Positions 10,599 through 20,500 of a stretch of DNA of 64,000 nt are shown piece after piece. The first letter of the stretch is position 1. Every line of letters begins with the position of its first letter. The stretch comes from Pseudomonas marincola (lineage in GTDB: Bacteria > Pseudomonadota > Gammaproteobacteria > Pseudomonadales > Pseudomonadaceae): positions 62,001-126,000 of the forward strand of contig NZ_FPBC01000011.1 in NCBI RefSeq assembly GCF_900116605.1. The letters are read 5' to 3'. Under the pieces are notes generated by a model. That model saw only the letters and a program-made list of their open reading frames with translations. It did not search any database and had not been told where the DNA came from. Both the position numbers and the translations under genes were made by a program.

Positions 10599-12065
10599 AT
10601 GTCTAACCCGCGCTCCCCTTCTCTTTTCGATGCATTGCTGCCGATCAGCGTGCTGATCGTTCTGCTTGGCCTGTCGGTCTTTCTTTATGGCGACAGCTCT
10701 TCCAGCGGCCCCAACCAGATTGCGCTGATGAGCGCCGCGTTTGTCGCCGGTGTCATCGGCCTGAAAAACGGTTGGCGCTGGGCAGACATCGAAGAAGGAA
10801 TTCTGGCTGGCATTCATCTGGCCATGAAAGCCAACCTGATTCTGCTCGCCGTGGGTGCGCTGATCGGCACATGGATTCTGGCCGGCACGGTGCCCACCAT
10901 GATCTGGCTCGGCCTCAAGCTGATTTCGGCCGAATATTTCTACATCACCAGCTGCCTGATCTGCGCCCTGACGGCGCTGTCGATCGGCAGTTCGTGGACG
11001 GTCGCCGGTACGCTTGGCATTGGCCTGATGGGCGTCGCTTCGGGCCTCGGCCTCGATCCGGCGATTACCGCCGGGGCAATCATTTCCGGCGCCTACTTTG
11101 GCGACAAGCTCTCGCCGCTGTCCGACACCACCAATCTGGCCCCCGCTGCTGCCGGATCGGACCTGTTCGCCCACATCCGCTTAATGCTGCGCACCACCGT
11201 GCCGGCATTGTCGATTGCGCTGGTGATCTTCTTTGTACTCGGGCAGAACGCTGCCGAAAGCCATGACACCGGCCGCATCGCTGAAGTGCTGCAAGCTCTG
11301 GAGAGCCAGTTCAATCTGGGTTGGTACCTGCTGCTTCCCGTGGCCATGCTGCTGTTTCTGGCCGTGCGTCAGTGCGCGGCCTTTCCGGCCATTTTCATTG
11401 GCGCGCTGGTTGGCGCCGTATTCGCCGTGATCTTCCAACCGGATGTCATGGCGCGTCTGGCCGACCCGGCGGCGGGCAGTCTGTCTTCGCTTAAAACCGT
11501 GTGGACGGCGCTGTTCGCCGGTTACGAGTCGCACAGCGGCAACGCCTCGCTGGACGGCCTGCTCTCCAAAGGCGGCATGGGCAGCATGTTGACGACCGTG
11601 TGGCTGATCATCTGCGCCATGTGTTTTGGCGGTGTACTGGAAAAGCTCGGTTTGCTCCAGCGCCTGCTCGAAAGCGCGATTCATCTGGCCAAGAGCACCA
11701 GCAGCCTGATCGCCAGCACCGTAGTCACAACTATTGGCACCAATATCATTACCGCCGACCAATACATTGCGCTGGTATTGCCCGGCCGCATGTACCGCGC
11801 CGAATACGAGAAGCGCGGCATCGAGCCGGTTTACCTGTCACGCGCACTCGAAGACGGCGGCACGCTGACCTCGGTTCTGGTGCCGTGGAACACCTGCGGC
11901 GCCTACATGGCGGCCACGTTGGGGGTTTCCACCCTGACCTATCTGCCGTACTGCTTCTTCAACCTGATCATGCCGTTCATGGCGATCTTCGTGGCCTACA
12001 CGTGGCCGCCCAAAGCACTGGCGGAAACCGGCAAAGCCGACGCCGCTGAAAGCGAAGCGGCATAA
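10599..12065 (+). CDS. nhaC: Na+/H+ antiporter, NhaC family
   Basis: 488-residue inner-membrane protein with about ten to twelve hydrophobic segments. The family core, GSSWTVAGTLGIGLMGVASGLG followed by GAYFGDKLSPLSDTTNLAPA, is intact; the DKLSPLSDTTNLA stretch holds the acidic residues expected to carry ions. A second conserved block, TTIGTNIITADQYIALVLPGRMYR, lies in the C-terminal half. NhaC proteins exchange Na+ for H+, although some relatives exchange organic substrates such as malate and lactate, so the exact pair is inferred. It stands alone between valS and nhaD. Confidence 0.9.
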   Translation: MSNPRSPSLFDALLPISVLIVLLGLSVFLYGDSSSSGPNQIALMSAAFVAGVIGLKNGWRWADIEEGILAGIHLAMKANLILLAVGALIGTWILAGTVPTMIWLGLKLISAEYFYITSCLICALTALSIGSSWTVAGTLGIGLMGVASGLGLDPAITAGAIISGAYFGDKLSPLSDTTNLAPAAAGSDLFAHIRLMLRTTVPALSIALVIFFVLGQNAAESHDTGRIAEVLQALESQFNLGWYLLLPVAMLLFLAVRQCAAFPAIFIGALVGAVFAVIFQPDVMARLADPAAGSLSSLKTVWTALFAGYESHSGNASLDGLLSKGGMGSMLTTVWLIICAMCFGGVLEKLGLLQRLLESAIHLAKSTSSLIASTVVTTIGTNIITADQYIALVLPGRMYRAEYEKRGIEPVYLSRALEDGGTLTSVLVPWNTCGAYMAATLGVSTLTYLPYCFFNLIMPFMAIFVAYTWPPKALAETGKADAAESEAA

Positions 12066-12079
12066 GCTACTGTCACGCA

Positions 12080-12113
12080 CATCGGGCAGCTGCGCATGGC
12101 TGCCCGATGCTCT
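12080..12113 (+). terminator. Probable terminator of nhaC
   Basis: Perfect 11-bp stem CATCGGGCAGC / GCTGCCCGATG with an 8-nt loop, 15 bp after the stop; the tail CTCTTCG is pyrimidine-rich but lacks a real T-run. Confidence 0.65.
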
Positions 12114-12179
12114 TCGATCCGGTAATTTTTCCGGTTTTGCTGCACTGAGCCGCTTATTCTGATAAATCACTTTCCTTAT

Positions 12180-12416
12180 GCCCTGCTATTCAGGCATCTT
12201 CTTCACCGCATCAAGAGCCCACGGCGCTAAACCGCCGGTAAAAAGCCCAGATTCTGTACAAGAGTTTCTCGAGTAAAAAGCTGGCAACCGCAGTATTGAT
12301 AGCCTCTGGTGAGCCCTAAACGCTGCCAGCGCGCCTGCCTGACGCCAACTTCCGACTGACCCAACAGCTCGGCAATCGACCACCTGCGTACAGAATCGAA
12401 CTCTGGAATTCTGATC
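12180..12416 (+). promoter_or_regulatory. Long leader region ahead of nhaD
   Basis: About 240 bp without a credible gene just upstream of nhaD. It holds a GGCG/CGCC mini-hairpin around 12222-12237, two copies of GTAAAAAGC (about 12239 and 12273), and a long-range stem GCTGGCA (12280-12286) with TGCCAGC (12324-12330). Such structure ahead of a cation antiporter could be a sensing leader RNA; known alkali-metal riboswitch classes exist upstream of nha-type genes, but I cannot match this to one by eye. Confidence 0.35.
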
Positions 12417-13793
12417 ATGTATGTGTTGATGGCGCTGGTATTTGTTCTCGGTTATCTGTGTATTGCGTTCGAACATCCGTTAAAGATTGATAAAGCCGCC
12501 TCAGCGCTGCTCACGGCCGTCGTAACGTGGACCATTCTGGTGCTCGGCGCCGATGTGATTATTCCGCATGTAGCCAATATCAGCGTCGGCCACGACAGCA
12601 ACTCCGAATATGTGGTGCATCAGCTGCGCGAACATCTCGGGGAAATCTCCGAAATCCTGTTCTTCCTGCTTGGCGCCATGGTGATTGTCGAACTGATCGA
12701 CGCCCACGAAGGCTTCAAGACCGTCACCGACCACATCACCACCAAGAAACGCGTCAACCTGCTCTGGTTGATCGGCCTGCTGACCTTCTTCCTTTCCGCG
12801 GCACTGGATAACCTCACCACCACCATCGTCATGGTTTCGCTGTTGCGCAAACTGATCGACGACCAGCAGGACCGCTGGTTTTTCGCCGGCATCGTGATCA
12901 TTGCCGCCAACGCCGGCGGCGCCTGGTCGCCGATTGGGGACGTGACCACAACCATGCTCTGGATCGGCGATCAGATCACTGCCAGCAGCATCATCGGCAA
13001 CCTGTTCCTGCCAAGCCTGGTCTGCCTGCTGGTGCCGATGATTTACCTGAGCTTCCGCCTAAAAGGCGAAGTCGAGCGCCCGCCCGAGTTCAAATCTGAA
13101 GAGAGCCTGCGTAACCCGACCACGCCGTTTGAGCGTAATCTGGTGCTGTGTCTGGGGCTGGGTTGCCTGTTGTTCGTGCCGGTCTTCAAGTCGGTCACCC
13201 ATTTGCCGCCGTACATGGGCATTTTGTTCGGGCTGGGTTTCATGTGGGTGGCGACGTCGATCATCCACCGCGACAAGAACATTGAAGTCAAACATCCGCT
13301 CTCGGTCGTTGGCGTATTGCGCACCATCGACAGCACCAGCGTGCTGTTCTTCCTCGGCATCCTGCTGGCGGTATCGAGCCTGGCAACCGCCGGCCACCTT
13401 GACCAAGTGGCGATTGCGCTGAAAAACAGCCTGGGCAATATCTACTCGATCAACATCGCCATCGGCCTGCTCTCCTCGGTGGTCGATAACGTACCGCTGG
13501 TGGCCGGCGCCATGAACATGTACCCGCTGGTTACTCCGGAAGCGCTGGCAAGCGCCGGCGAAAACGCCAGCTGGCTGCAAAGCTTCGTGCAGAACGGCGA
13601 CTTCTGGGAACTGCTGGCCTACTGCGCAGGCACCGGCGGCAGCTGCCTGATTATTGGCTCAGCAGCCGGCGTGGCAGCGATGGGCATGGAGAACATCAAC
13701 TTCATCTGGTACCTGAAAAAGATCAGCCTGCTGGCACTACTCGGCTATCTGGCGGGCGCTGCCTGCTACATTGGCATGGCGACGCTGGCTTGA
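12417..13793 (+). CDS. nhaD: Na+/H+ antiporter NhaD
   Basis: 458-residue inner-membrane antiporter of the ion transporter superfamily. It begins MYVLMALVFVLGYLCIAFEHPLKIDKAASALL, the usual NhaD N-terminus. Two inverted halves are recognisable: the first carries FFLSAALDNLTTTIVMVSLLRK and NAGGAWSPIGDVTTTMLW, the second SSVVDNVPLVAGAM and GGSCLIIGSAAGVAAMG. The DNLTTT and DNVPLV motifs hold the predicted ion-binding aspartates. NhaD typically works at alkaline pH and higher salt. Unrelated in sequence to the NhaC just upstream; the HTH gene starts 32 bp after its stop. Confidence 0.94.
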   Translation: MYVLMALVFVLGYLCIAFEHPLKIDKAASALLTAVVTWTILVLGADVIIPHVANISVGHDSNSEYVVHQLREHLGEISEILFFLLGAMVIVELIDAHEGFKTVTDHITTKKRVNLLWLIGLLTFFLSAALDNLTTTIVMVSLLRKLIDDQQDRWFFAGIVIIAANAGGAWSPIGDVTTTMLWIGDQITASSIIGNLFLPSLVCLLVPMIYLSFRLKGEVERPPEFKSEESLRNPTTPFERNLVLCLGLGCLLFVPVFKSVTHLPPYMGILFGLGFMWVATSIIHRDKNIEVKHPLSVVGVLRTIDSTSVLFFLGILLAVSSLATAGHLDQVAIALKNSLGNIYSINIAIGLLSSVVDNVPLVAGAMNMYPLVTPEALASAGENASWLQSFVQNGDFWELLAYCAGTGGSCLIIGSAAGVAAMGMENINFIWYLKKISLLALLGYLAGAACYIGMATLA

Positions 13794-13825
13794 TCGCAGC
13801 ACATGGAACAGGGAGCAACAAGGCG

Positions 13826-14128
13826 ATGACGGCAGCGATCAGCAAAACCAAGAGCAGCTTTTACCGACGCCTGTATGTGGCGTGGCTGATCGATAGCGGC
13901 GAAGCGTGCAATGTCCCCGCGCTGATGCTCGCCACCGGCATGCCCAGACGCACCGCCCAAGACACCATCGCGGCGCTGGCCGACCTGGATATCGACTGCC
14001 AATTCGTGCAGCAGGAAGGCGAGCGCAACAATGCCGGCAACTATGCAATCGGTAACTGGGGCGCCATCGACAAACACTGGATCGGCGCACACCTCAAGCA
14101 GATCAAAGCAGCATTGGGCTATCCTTAA
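13826..14128 (+). CDS. Small helix-turn-helix protein
   Basis: About 100 residues from the ATG at 13826. The middle, NVPALMLATGMPRRTAQDTIAALADLDIDCQF, has the pattern of a winged HTH: a helix, a turn at TGMP, and a recognition helix. The C-terminal part (NYAIGNWGAIDKHWI) would be the wing and dimer region. No other domain. The family is conserved in pseudomonads but its target is not known to me. Its position 32 bp after nhaD and 26 bp ahead of the TVP38 gene suggests one transcript. Confidence 0.75.
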   Translation: MTAAISKTKSSFYRRLYVAWLIDSGEACNVPALMLATGMPRRTAQDTIAALADLDIDCQFVQQEGERNNAGNYAIGNWGAIDKHWIGAHLKQIKAALGYP

Positions 14129-14154
14129 ATCTGGCGTAACCCGCTGGAGGCGCA

Positions 14155-14715
14155 ATGAGCGCAGGTAAACGACTGTTATTGGTGGTGCTGTTTCTGCTCG
14201 CGCTGTTCGCCTTGTTCGAGGCCACCGGTCTGCGCCAGCACTTCAGCCTTGAAGCACTTAAATCAGTCATTCAGATGCATCCGGTCAGCGGGCTTTTGTT
14301 ATTCGTGCTGATGTTTGCACTCGGCAACCTGATCCAGATTCCCGGCTGGGTTTTTCTCGCCGCCGCCGTACTCGCGCTGGGCCGCTTGTGGGGCGGAATT
14401 GCAACTTACGTCGCCGCATGCCTGTCGTGCACCTTCACCTACTTCACCATCAGCTACATGGGCGGCAGCGCGTTACGCGAACTGGATAACAAACTGGCCA
14501 AGCGCTTGCTGGCGGGGCTGGATAAACGCCCGGTGCTGAGCATCAGTGCGCTGCGCATGCTGTTCCAGACCGTGCCGGCGCTGAATTACGCACTGGCGCT
14601 CTCGGGCGTGCGTTTTCGCGACTACCTTTTAGGCACGCTGCTGGGCCTACCAATTCCGTTGGCGCTGTACTGTATATTCTTCGACTACCTGGGCGCGGCA
14701 TTGCATATCAGCTAG
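14155..14715 (+). CDS. TVP38/TMEM64-family (VTT domain) inner-membrane protein
   Basis: 186 residues. An N-terminal membrane helix (LLLVVLFLLALFALFEATG) is followed by a VTT/SNARE-associated core: LIQIPGWVFLAAAVLALGRLWGG re-entrant region, then SALRMLFQTVPALNYALALSGVRF, matching the conserved R...P-N...G pattern of the family, and a last hydrophobic helix. DedA relatives are lipid scramblases or flippases; this branch's substrate is unproven. GGAGG is 6 bp ahead of the ATG. Confidence 0.85.
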   Translation: MSAGKRLLLVVLFLLALFALFEATGLRQHFSLEALKSVIQMHPVSGLLLFVLMFALGNLIQIPGWVFLAAAVLALGRLWGGIATYVAACLSCTFTYFTISYMGGSALRELDNKLAKRLLAGLDKRPVLSISALRMLFQTVPALNYALALSGVRFRDYLLGTLLGLPIPLALYCIFFDYLGAALHIS

Positions 14716-14771
14716 CCATGCGCGCCTCAATGTGAATAATGCCCAGCCTGCGCTTACCCAAACGGATCACC

Positions 14772-15755
14772 ATGCCACGCCAACCTGCACCGCCAAAGCC
14801 AAGCAAAGCTGACTCTGCCAAGGGCCAACTGCATCCGCGTAATCGCCATCAGGGCCGTTACGACTTCCCAGCGCTGATCAAGTCCAGCCCGGAATTGGCA
14901 GCGTTCGTGATTATCAACCCGTATGGCAAGGAGAGCATCGACTTCGCCAATCCGGCGGCGGTCAAAGTCTTCAACCGGGCTCTGCTCAAACAGTTTTACG
15001 GCATTGCCTACTGGGATATTCCGGCAGACTACCTGTGCCCGCCGATTCCGGGGCGAGCTGATTACCTGCATTATCTGGCGGACATGCTGGCCAGCTGCAA
15101 CGGCAAACAGATACCCCGTGGCGGTAATATTCGCGCGCTGGATATCGGCGTGGGCGCGAACTGCATTTATCCGTTGTTGGGCCATTGCGAATACGACTGG
15201 CACTTTGTCGGCGCGGATATCGCCGCCGAGGCCATCGCATCGGCCAGCGCAATCGTTAAAGCCAACAAACTCGACAAAGCCATCGAGTTGCGCCAGCAAA
15301 CCGATAGCCGCCACATCTTCACCGGCCTGATCAACGCCGATGATTACTTTGACCTGACGCTGTGCAACCCGCCCTTTCACGCATCACCGGAAGAAGCCAC
15401 ACGCGGCAGCACCCGCAAATGGCGCAACCTCGGCAAGCTCGACCCCAAGCGCAAACTACCGGTGTTGAATTTTGGCGGCCAGGCGGCAGAGCTGTGGTGC
15501 AAAGGTGGCGAGGCGGAGTTCGTCAACCGCCTGATCAAAGAGAGCGCAGAACATGCCAGCCAGGTGTTTTGGTTCAGCACCCTGATATCCAAGGCCGGCA
15601 ACCTCGGCGGCGTCTACAGTGCCCTGAGCAAAGTCGGCGCCCATAACGTGCGCACCGTGGAAATGGCCCAAGGCCAGAAACAAAGCCGCTTCGTCGCATG
15701 GACCTTCTTAACGCCCGAGCAACAGAAAGACTGGGTAAAAGCCCGCTGGAAATAA
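14772..15755 (+). CDS. rlmF: 23S rRNA (adenine(1618)-N6)-methyltransferase RlmF
   Basis: 327 residues from the ATG at 14772. SAM-dependent methyltransferase that modifies A1618 of 23S rRNA. Visible are [17 protein letters not shown] near the N-terminus (RlmF hallmark), the SAM-binding motif [16 protein letters not shown], and the catalytic NPPFHAS motif characteristic of N6-adenine methyltransferases. An in-frame ATG at 14739 would add 11 residues not typical of the family. The stop lies directly against the repeat array that begins at 15757. Confidence 0.95.
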   Translation: MPRQPAPPKPSKADSAKGQLHPRNRHQGRYDFPALIKSSPELAAFVIINPYGKESIDFANPAAVKVFNRALLKQFYGIAYWDIPADYLCPPIPGRADYLHYLADMLASCNGKQIPRGGNIRALDIGVGANCIYPLLGHCEYDWHFVGADIAAEAIASASAIVKANKLDKAIELRQQTDSRHIFTGLINADDYFDLTLCNPPFHASPEEATRGSTRKWRNLGKLDPKRKLPVLNFGGQAAELWCKGGEAEFVNRLIKESAEHASQVFWFSTLISKAGNLGGVYSALSKVGAHNVRTVEMAQGQKQSRFVAWTFLTPEQQKDWVKARWK

Positions 15756-15756
15756 A

Positions 15757-16339
15757 GGGAGGTTAAGCCGCGCCGCGGCTAAACCGTCAAGGCAAGCGTC
15801 GCTTGCCCGGATACGATCATGAATCGCCATGACGGATTACCCCGCGGGGCTATCCATCCCCCACAACGTGGCTTGCCACAACCCCAAATCACCGGAAACC
15901 CGAAACCCGAAGGATGGTTAAGCCGCTCCGCGGCTTAACCGTCAAGGCAAGCAGCGCTTGCCCGAATACGACCATAAATCGCCATGACGGATTGCCCGCC
16001 GGGCTATCCATCCTCCACAACGTGGCACGCCCCAAACCCAAATCACCGGAAACCGGAAACCCGCAGGATGGTTAAGCCGCTCCGCGGCTAAACCGTCAAG
16101 GCAAGCATCGCTTGCCCGAATACGACCATAAATCGCCATGACGGATTGCCCGCCGGGCTATCCATCCTCCACAACGTGGCACGCCCCAAACCCAAATCAC
16201 CGGAAACCGGAAACCCGCAGGATGGTTAAGCCGCTCCGCGGCTAAACCGTCAAGGCAAGCATCGCTTGCCCGAATACGACCATAAATCGCCATGACGGAT
16301 TGCCCGCCGGGCTATCCATCCTCCACAACGTGGCACGCC
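15757..16339. repeat. Tandem array of a 154-bp palindromic intergenic element (about 3.8 copies)
   Basis: Copies begin near 15757, 15911, 16065 and 16219 with a constant 154-bp period; copies 3 and 4 are virtually identical, copy 1 is the most divergent. Each has a ~104-bp core. In copy 2 terminal arms AGGATGG (15911-15917) and CCATCCT (16008-16014) enclose hairpin A (GGTTAAGCCGC/GCGGCTTAACC), a CCGTCA/TGACGG stem closing hairpin B (GGCAAGC/GCTTGCC), and hairpin C (GCCC/GGGC). A ~50-bp spacer with a CCAC/GTGG hairpin is duplicated with the core. The design is that of a MITE- or REP-like element. No coding sequence between rlmF and the dehalogenase gene. Confidence 0.93.
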
Positions 16340-16472
16340 TCGACAGCATGGATAAGGCTTTAACAATCCCCCGTCAGCTAACCTGATAAGGCAACATTCA
16401 CGTCATTCGAAAGGTTGAACACTGCCGGGCGCGGGTACATTCTGCGAGGTAATCCCACGCAGAGGTTCAATC

Positions 16473-17390
16473 ATGGACGTTCTACGCACCCCGGACAGCC
16501 GGTTCGAAAACCTCCCCGGTTACCCATTCAAGCCCAACTACCTGACTCTCGACGACAGCGAAGGCGGGCAATTGCGCGTGCATTATCTCGATGAAGGCCC
16601 CGCCGATGCAGCGCCGGTATTGCTGCTGCACGGTGAGCCGTCATGGAGCTACCTCTACCGCAAAATGATCCCCACGCTGGTCGCCGCAGGCCATCGGGTC
16701 ATCGCGCCCGATCTGGTCGGTTTTGGCCGCTCAGACAAGCCCAGCAAACGCACCGATTACACCTATCAGCGCCACGTTGACTGGATGCAGGCCGTGCTTG
16801 ATCAACTCAAACTGACCAACATCACACTGGTGTGTCAGGACTGGGGTGGTTTGATCGGCCTGCGCCTGGCTGCAGAAAACCCGGACAGATTTGCCCGCGT
16901 CGTGGCCGCCAATACCATGCTGCCCACCGGCGATCATAATCCGGGCGATGCGTTCAAGAGCTGGCAGGAGTACTCGCAGAAAACCCCGGAATTTGCTGCA
17001 GGCGCGATCATCAGTCGCGCGACTACCACCGAACTGTCGCCAGCCGTCATTGCGGCTTACGATGCGCCCTACCCCGACGAGTCGTACAAAGAAGGCGCGC
17101 GGCAATTTCCACTGCTGGTGCCAACCACGCCGGATGATCCCGCAGCCGAGCGTAACCGTGCGGCGTGGCAAGTGCTGATGAAGTGGAATAAACCCTTCCT
17201 CACCGCATTCAGTGACTCGGACCCGATCACCGCCGGTGGCGATAAACTCCTGCAGAAATTAATCCCCGGCACCCAAGGCCAGGCCCACACAACCATCGTC
17301 AATGGCGGGCACTTCCTGCAGGAAGATCAGGGCGAGAAACTGGCAGAAGTGGTAGTCGACTTCATCGCCGCAAACCCGGAGGATGGTTAA
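16473..17390 (+). CDS. Haloalkane dehalogenase (alpha/beta hydrolase, DhlA-like subfamily)
   Basis: 305 residues. The protein hydrolyses carbon-halogen bonds to give alcohol, halide and proton. Seen directly: HGEPSWSYLYRKMIP (oxyanion and halide-site region, residues 53-67), APDLVGFGRSDKP, the nucleophile elbow VCQDWGG with Asp123 followed by the halide-binding Trp124, a SDSDP acid region near 247-251, and the catalytic histidine in NGGHF (His280). These fit subfamily HLD-I. No signal peptide. GAGG is 8 bp ahead of the ATG. Copies of the same repeat lie on both sides, and the 3' copy encodes the last three codons and the TAA. Natural substrate unknown; related fluoroacetate-type hydrolases are less likely given the GEPSWSYLYRKMIP motif. 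Confidence 0.9.
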   Translation: MDVLRTPDSRFENLPGYPFKPNYLTLDDSEGGQLRVHYLDEGPADAAPVLLLHGEPSWSYLYRKMIPTLVAAGHRVIAPDLVGFGRSDKPSKRTDYTYQRHVDWMQAVLDQLKLTNITLVCQDWGGLIGLRLAAENPDRFARVVAANTMLPTGDHNPGDAFKSWQEYSQKTPEFAAGAIISRATTTELSPAVIAAYDAPYPDESYKEGARQFPLLVPTTPDDPAAERNRAAWQVLMKWNKPFLTAFSDSDPITAGGDKLLQKLIPGTQGQAHTTIVNGGHFLQEDQGEKLAEVVVDFIAANPEDG

Positions 17391-17484
17391 GCCGCGACGC
17401 GGCTAAACCGTCAAGGCAAGCAACGCTTGCCCGGATATAACCATAAATTGCCATGACGGATTGCCCCGACGGGGCTATCCATCC
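17380..17484. repeat. Isolated fifth copy of the palindromic element, overlapping the dehalogenase 3' end
   Basis: Starts AGGATGGTTAAGCCGC and ends CTATCCATCCT, with the GGCAAGC/GCTTGCC and TGACGG parts in the same order as the left array. AGGATGGTTAA supplies the last codons and stop of the dehalogenase gene. The 50-bp spacer of the tandem array is not present intact downstream. Confidence 0.92.
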
Positions 17485-17520
17485 TCCACGATGCGGCACG
17501 ATTCGGCTGGGTGTATGGGT

Positions 17521-20500
17521 TTAAACTGCGAATTGCTTGTCCAAGCCGCTGTATCCCATGCCGATGGCTTTGTGCACTTTCAACTGCACGGGGATTCGTT
17601 CTTTCAGCGCCTCGACGTGGCTGATTACACCGATCATCTTGCCGCTGGCGTTGAGGCTATCCAGCGCATCCAGCGCAATCTCCAGCGTCTCGCCATCGAG
17701 GGTGCCAAAGCCTTCATCCAAAAATAGCGAATCGATGCTGGTCTTGTGGCTGACCAAATCCGACAACGCCAAGGCCAGCGCCAGACTGACCAAAAAGCTC
17801 TCGCCGCCGGACAGCGTTTTGGTGTCGCGCGCCACATCACCCTGCCACGTATCCACAACTTCAAGCTCCAACTCACCCTGAGACTTGCGCGCCAGCTGAT
17901 AGCGGCCATGCAATCGCTCAAGCTGCTGATTGGCTAAATAGACCAAATGATCAAGCGTAAGACCTTGGGCGAACTTGCGAAATTTTGCGCCATCCGCCGA
18001 ACCGATCAGACTGTTGAGCTGCTGCCACACGTCGTAATTGGCTTGTTGCGCGTCGATCTGTTCAAACAGGTGCCTCTGGCTCAATCGCCGCGCATCATCG
18101 CCTTGCAGTTGGGCGCGAATCTCTCCCTGGCGTTCACTCAAACTGCGCAGTTGCGCATTGAGCTGCACAAGCTGCTGCGCCAGATCATCATCACTCAACT
18201 CGGCCAACGCACCGCTTGGCGCAGTGCGTTGCAGTTCGGCGAGACGCACGTTGCAATCGCTCTCCAACGCCAGCGCCGCAGCGATATCATTCGACAGACG
18301 CTGCTGCAATTCACGCAGGTTCTGGCGCTCGGCATCATCGAGCAATGCGCCGAGAAACTGCGCCTCGTCAGCAAACGGGCTGGCCGCCAGCGCGACGAGC
18401 CAGTCCTTAGTCAAGGCTAACTGCTCTTGTTGCTCGCTTTCGATACGCGCCCGCACAGTTTGCAACTGGCCATTGAGTTGGTCGGCTTGTTGCTGCGCGC
18501 CTTGCCAGCTGCGCTGCAATCCCTTTAGTTCCTCATGCGGCTGAGCAACCGGAGCCAGAGCAGCGAGCGGCTCCTGCGCCTGATCCAGCCAACGCTGTTG
18601 CCAGTTCTGCGCCTGCTCTTGCGCCAGTTGTAGCGCGTACTTCTGTTCTTGCTGCTGGATAACCAAACGCTGGCTTGCCGCCTCATCGTCCTGCCAGCTT
18701 TGCCACGCCGCGCGCTGCTCGCGCAACCAGTCAGCCGGCGCATCAGGCAGGCTGTAGCCCAGCGTTTGCAGGGCGTTGCTCAGATTCTCCAGCGCTTGCG
18801 CGTGCTTGTTTTGCAGCAGCTGCAATTGGGCAGCACAGTCTTGTTGGCGCAATTGCAGGTTGCCTTGCCTGATCACCAGCGCCTCAAGCTCGGCACTGCA
18901 ACGACTCACTTCACGCTCGGCCAGCAAGCGGGCATCTGTCGCTTGCTGGGCGGCGAGTTTTAGCGCGTCCAGTTGCGTCAGGCGTTGTTGTTGCTGCGCC
19001 ACATGTTGCAGGTGATCGTGCTGAGCAGCTTGCAAGGCAGCGGCGTCGGTTAGTGATTGGCCGAGAATCTCGCAGGCCTGTTGCCAACGCAGATCACACT
19101 CGCCCAAACCCTTCTCGGCCGCAGCGATTTGCGCCTGAGCCTGAGCAATTTGCGTTTCCACCATGCCCAGACGTTTATTCAGCGCCTCGCCCTTGCTGCG
19201 CACGGCATCCTGTTCGGTCTGCTTGGCCTGCAACGCCTGAGCCGTTTGCGACGGATTGAGCGCCTGATACTCGGCAATCGCCGGGTGCTCGTGCGAGCCA
19301 CACAGCGGACAGGCCTCGTCAGGCTGGAGGGCCGCGCGATAATGCTCCAACTGTTGAATACGTTGCTCTTGCTCGAGCAACTTTTGCTTATCGGCGATCT
19401 GCTGCTTGAGGTCGACAAACTGGCTGCGCAAGGTTTCACGCTGCTGATTGAGCTCAACCTGTTCGGCTTGTTGCGACGTCAGCTGCGATTGCGCCAGAGC
19501 GTGCTGATCAAGCCATTGCTGACGCTGTGTCAGCAGCATTTCCAAACGTTCAAGCTGACGCCCGCGCTCGGCGAGTTGCTGCGACTGCTCACGCAACGCA
19601 GCGTCATCCTGACCGGCAAGCAGCGCCTGCCATTGGGCCTGCGCATCGGCGGCAGACTGCTCGGCGTGTTTGAGTTGGCCTTGCGCGCTATTCAGCGCAG
19701 TTTGCTGCTGGGTTAATTGCGCCGCGAGTTGAGCAAGCTGCGCATCGAGCTGTTGCTGCTTGTCGCGCTCAGTTGCCTGCTCCTGCTGGTTTGCCTGCAA
19801 AGCCCCGAACTGCTGTTCCCACGCCGACAGATGCGCGCCAAGCTGAGCCCGCTGCGGCTGAACCGCCAAACGCTGAGCAACCTCCTCGCTGCGCTGCTGC
19901 AAAGCCTGCAATGCAGCCGACTCAGCCTGCAAGGCTTGCTCGCTGATCTGTTGGCCTTGCCACGCCTGCTGGCAGATTTGCTGCAGCACATTGGCATGCT
20001 GATCATGCAACTGCTGCGCCTGCGTCTGGCTGCCCTGCAACTGACGGTTGATGCGTTGCTGCTCACGGTACAGCGGCTGTAACTGGCTCGCCGGCTCGCT
20101 CGCCGCCAACTGCTGCAACTGCGGCTGCGCCTGACTCAACGCTGACTGGGCCGCGCCTGCTTGCTGCTGCGCTTGCTGCAACTGCGCCTGCGCCTTGGCT
20201 TTGGCCTCACGCCACTGCGCTTGCGTGTTGAGGTCAGCCTGCTCTGCGCCAATGCGCTGCTCATCCAAGGCAACCTGGGCAACCTCGGCATTGAGTTGCT
20301 GACGCTGCTCGTCGCTGAGCAATTCAAAGCCTTCAGCCTTGGCCCGCAACTGATCGAGGGCGGCTTTAACTTCACGGGTTTGCTCGAATACCCGCTGCGA
20401 AATCTGCCCGTAAATATCAGTGCCAGTCAGCTCCTCGAGCAACTCGGCACGCTGGTTGGCATTGGCCTCAAGAAAGGCGGCAAAACCACCCTGAGCGAGC

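Noticed and set aside
15942-16293. Two identical 65-codon minus-strand frames (15942-16139 and 16096-16293)
   Set aside because: They are produced by the 154-bp tandem repeat; identity follows from the repeat period and they have no ribosome site or family likeness.
15757-16339. CRISPR array
   Set aside because: Repeat units are 154 bp with the 'spacer' also repeated; no short direct repeats with unique spacers and no cas genes.
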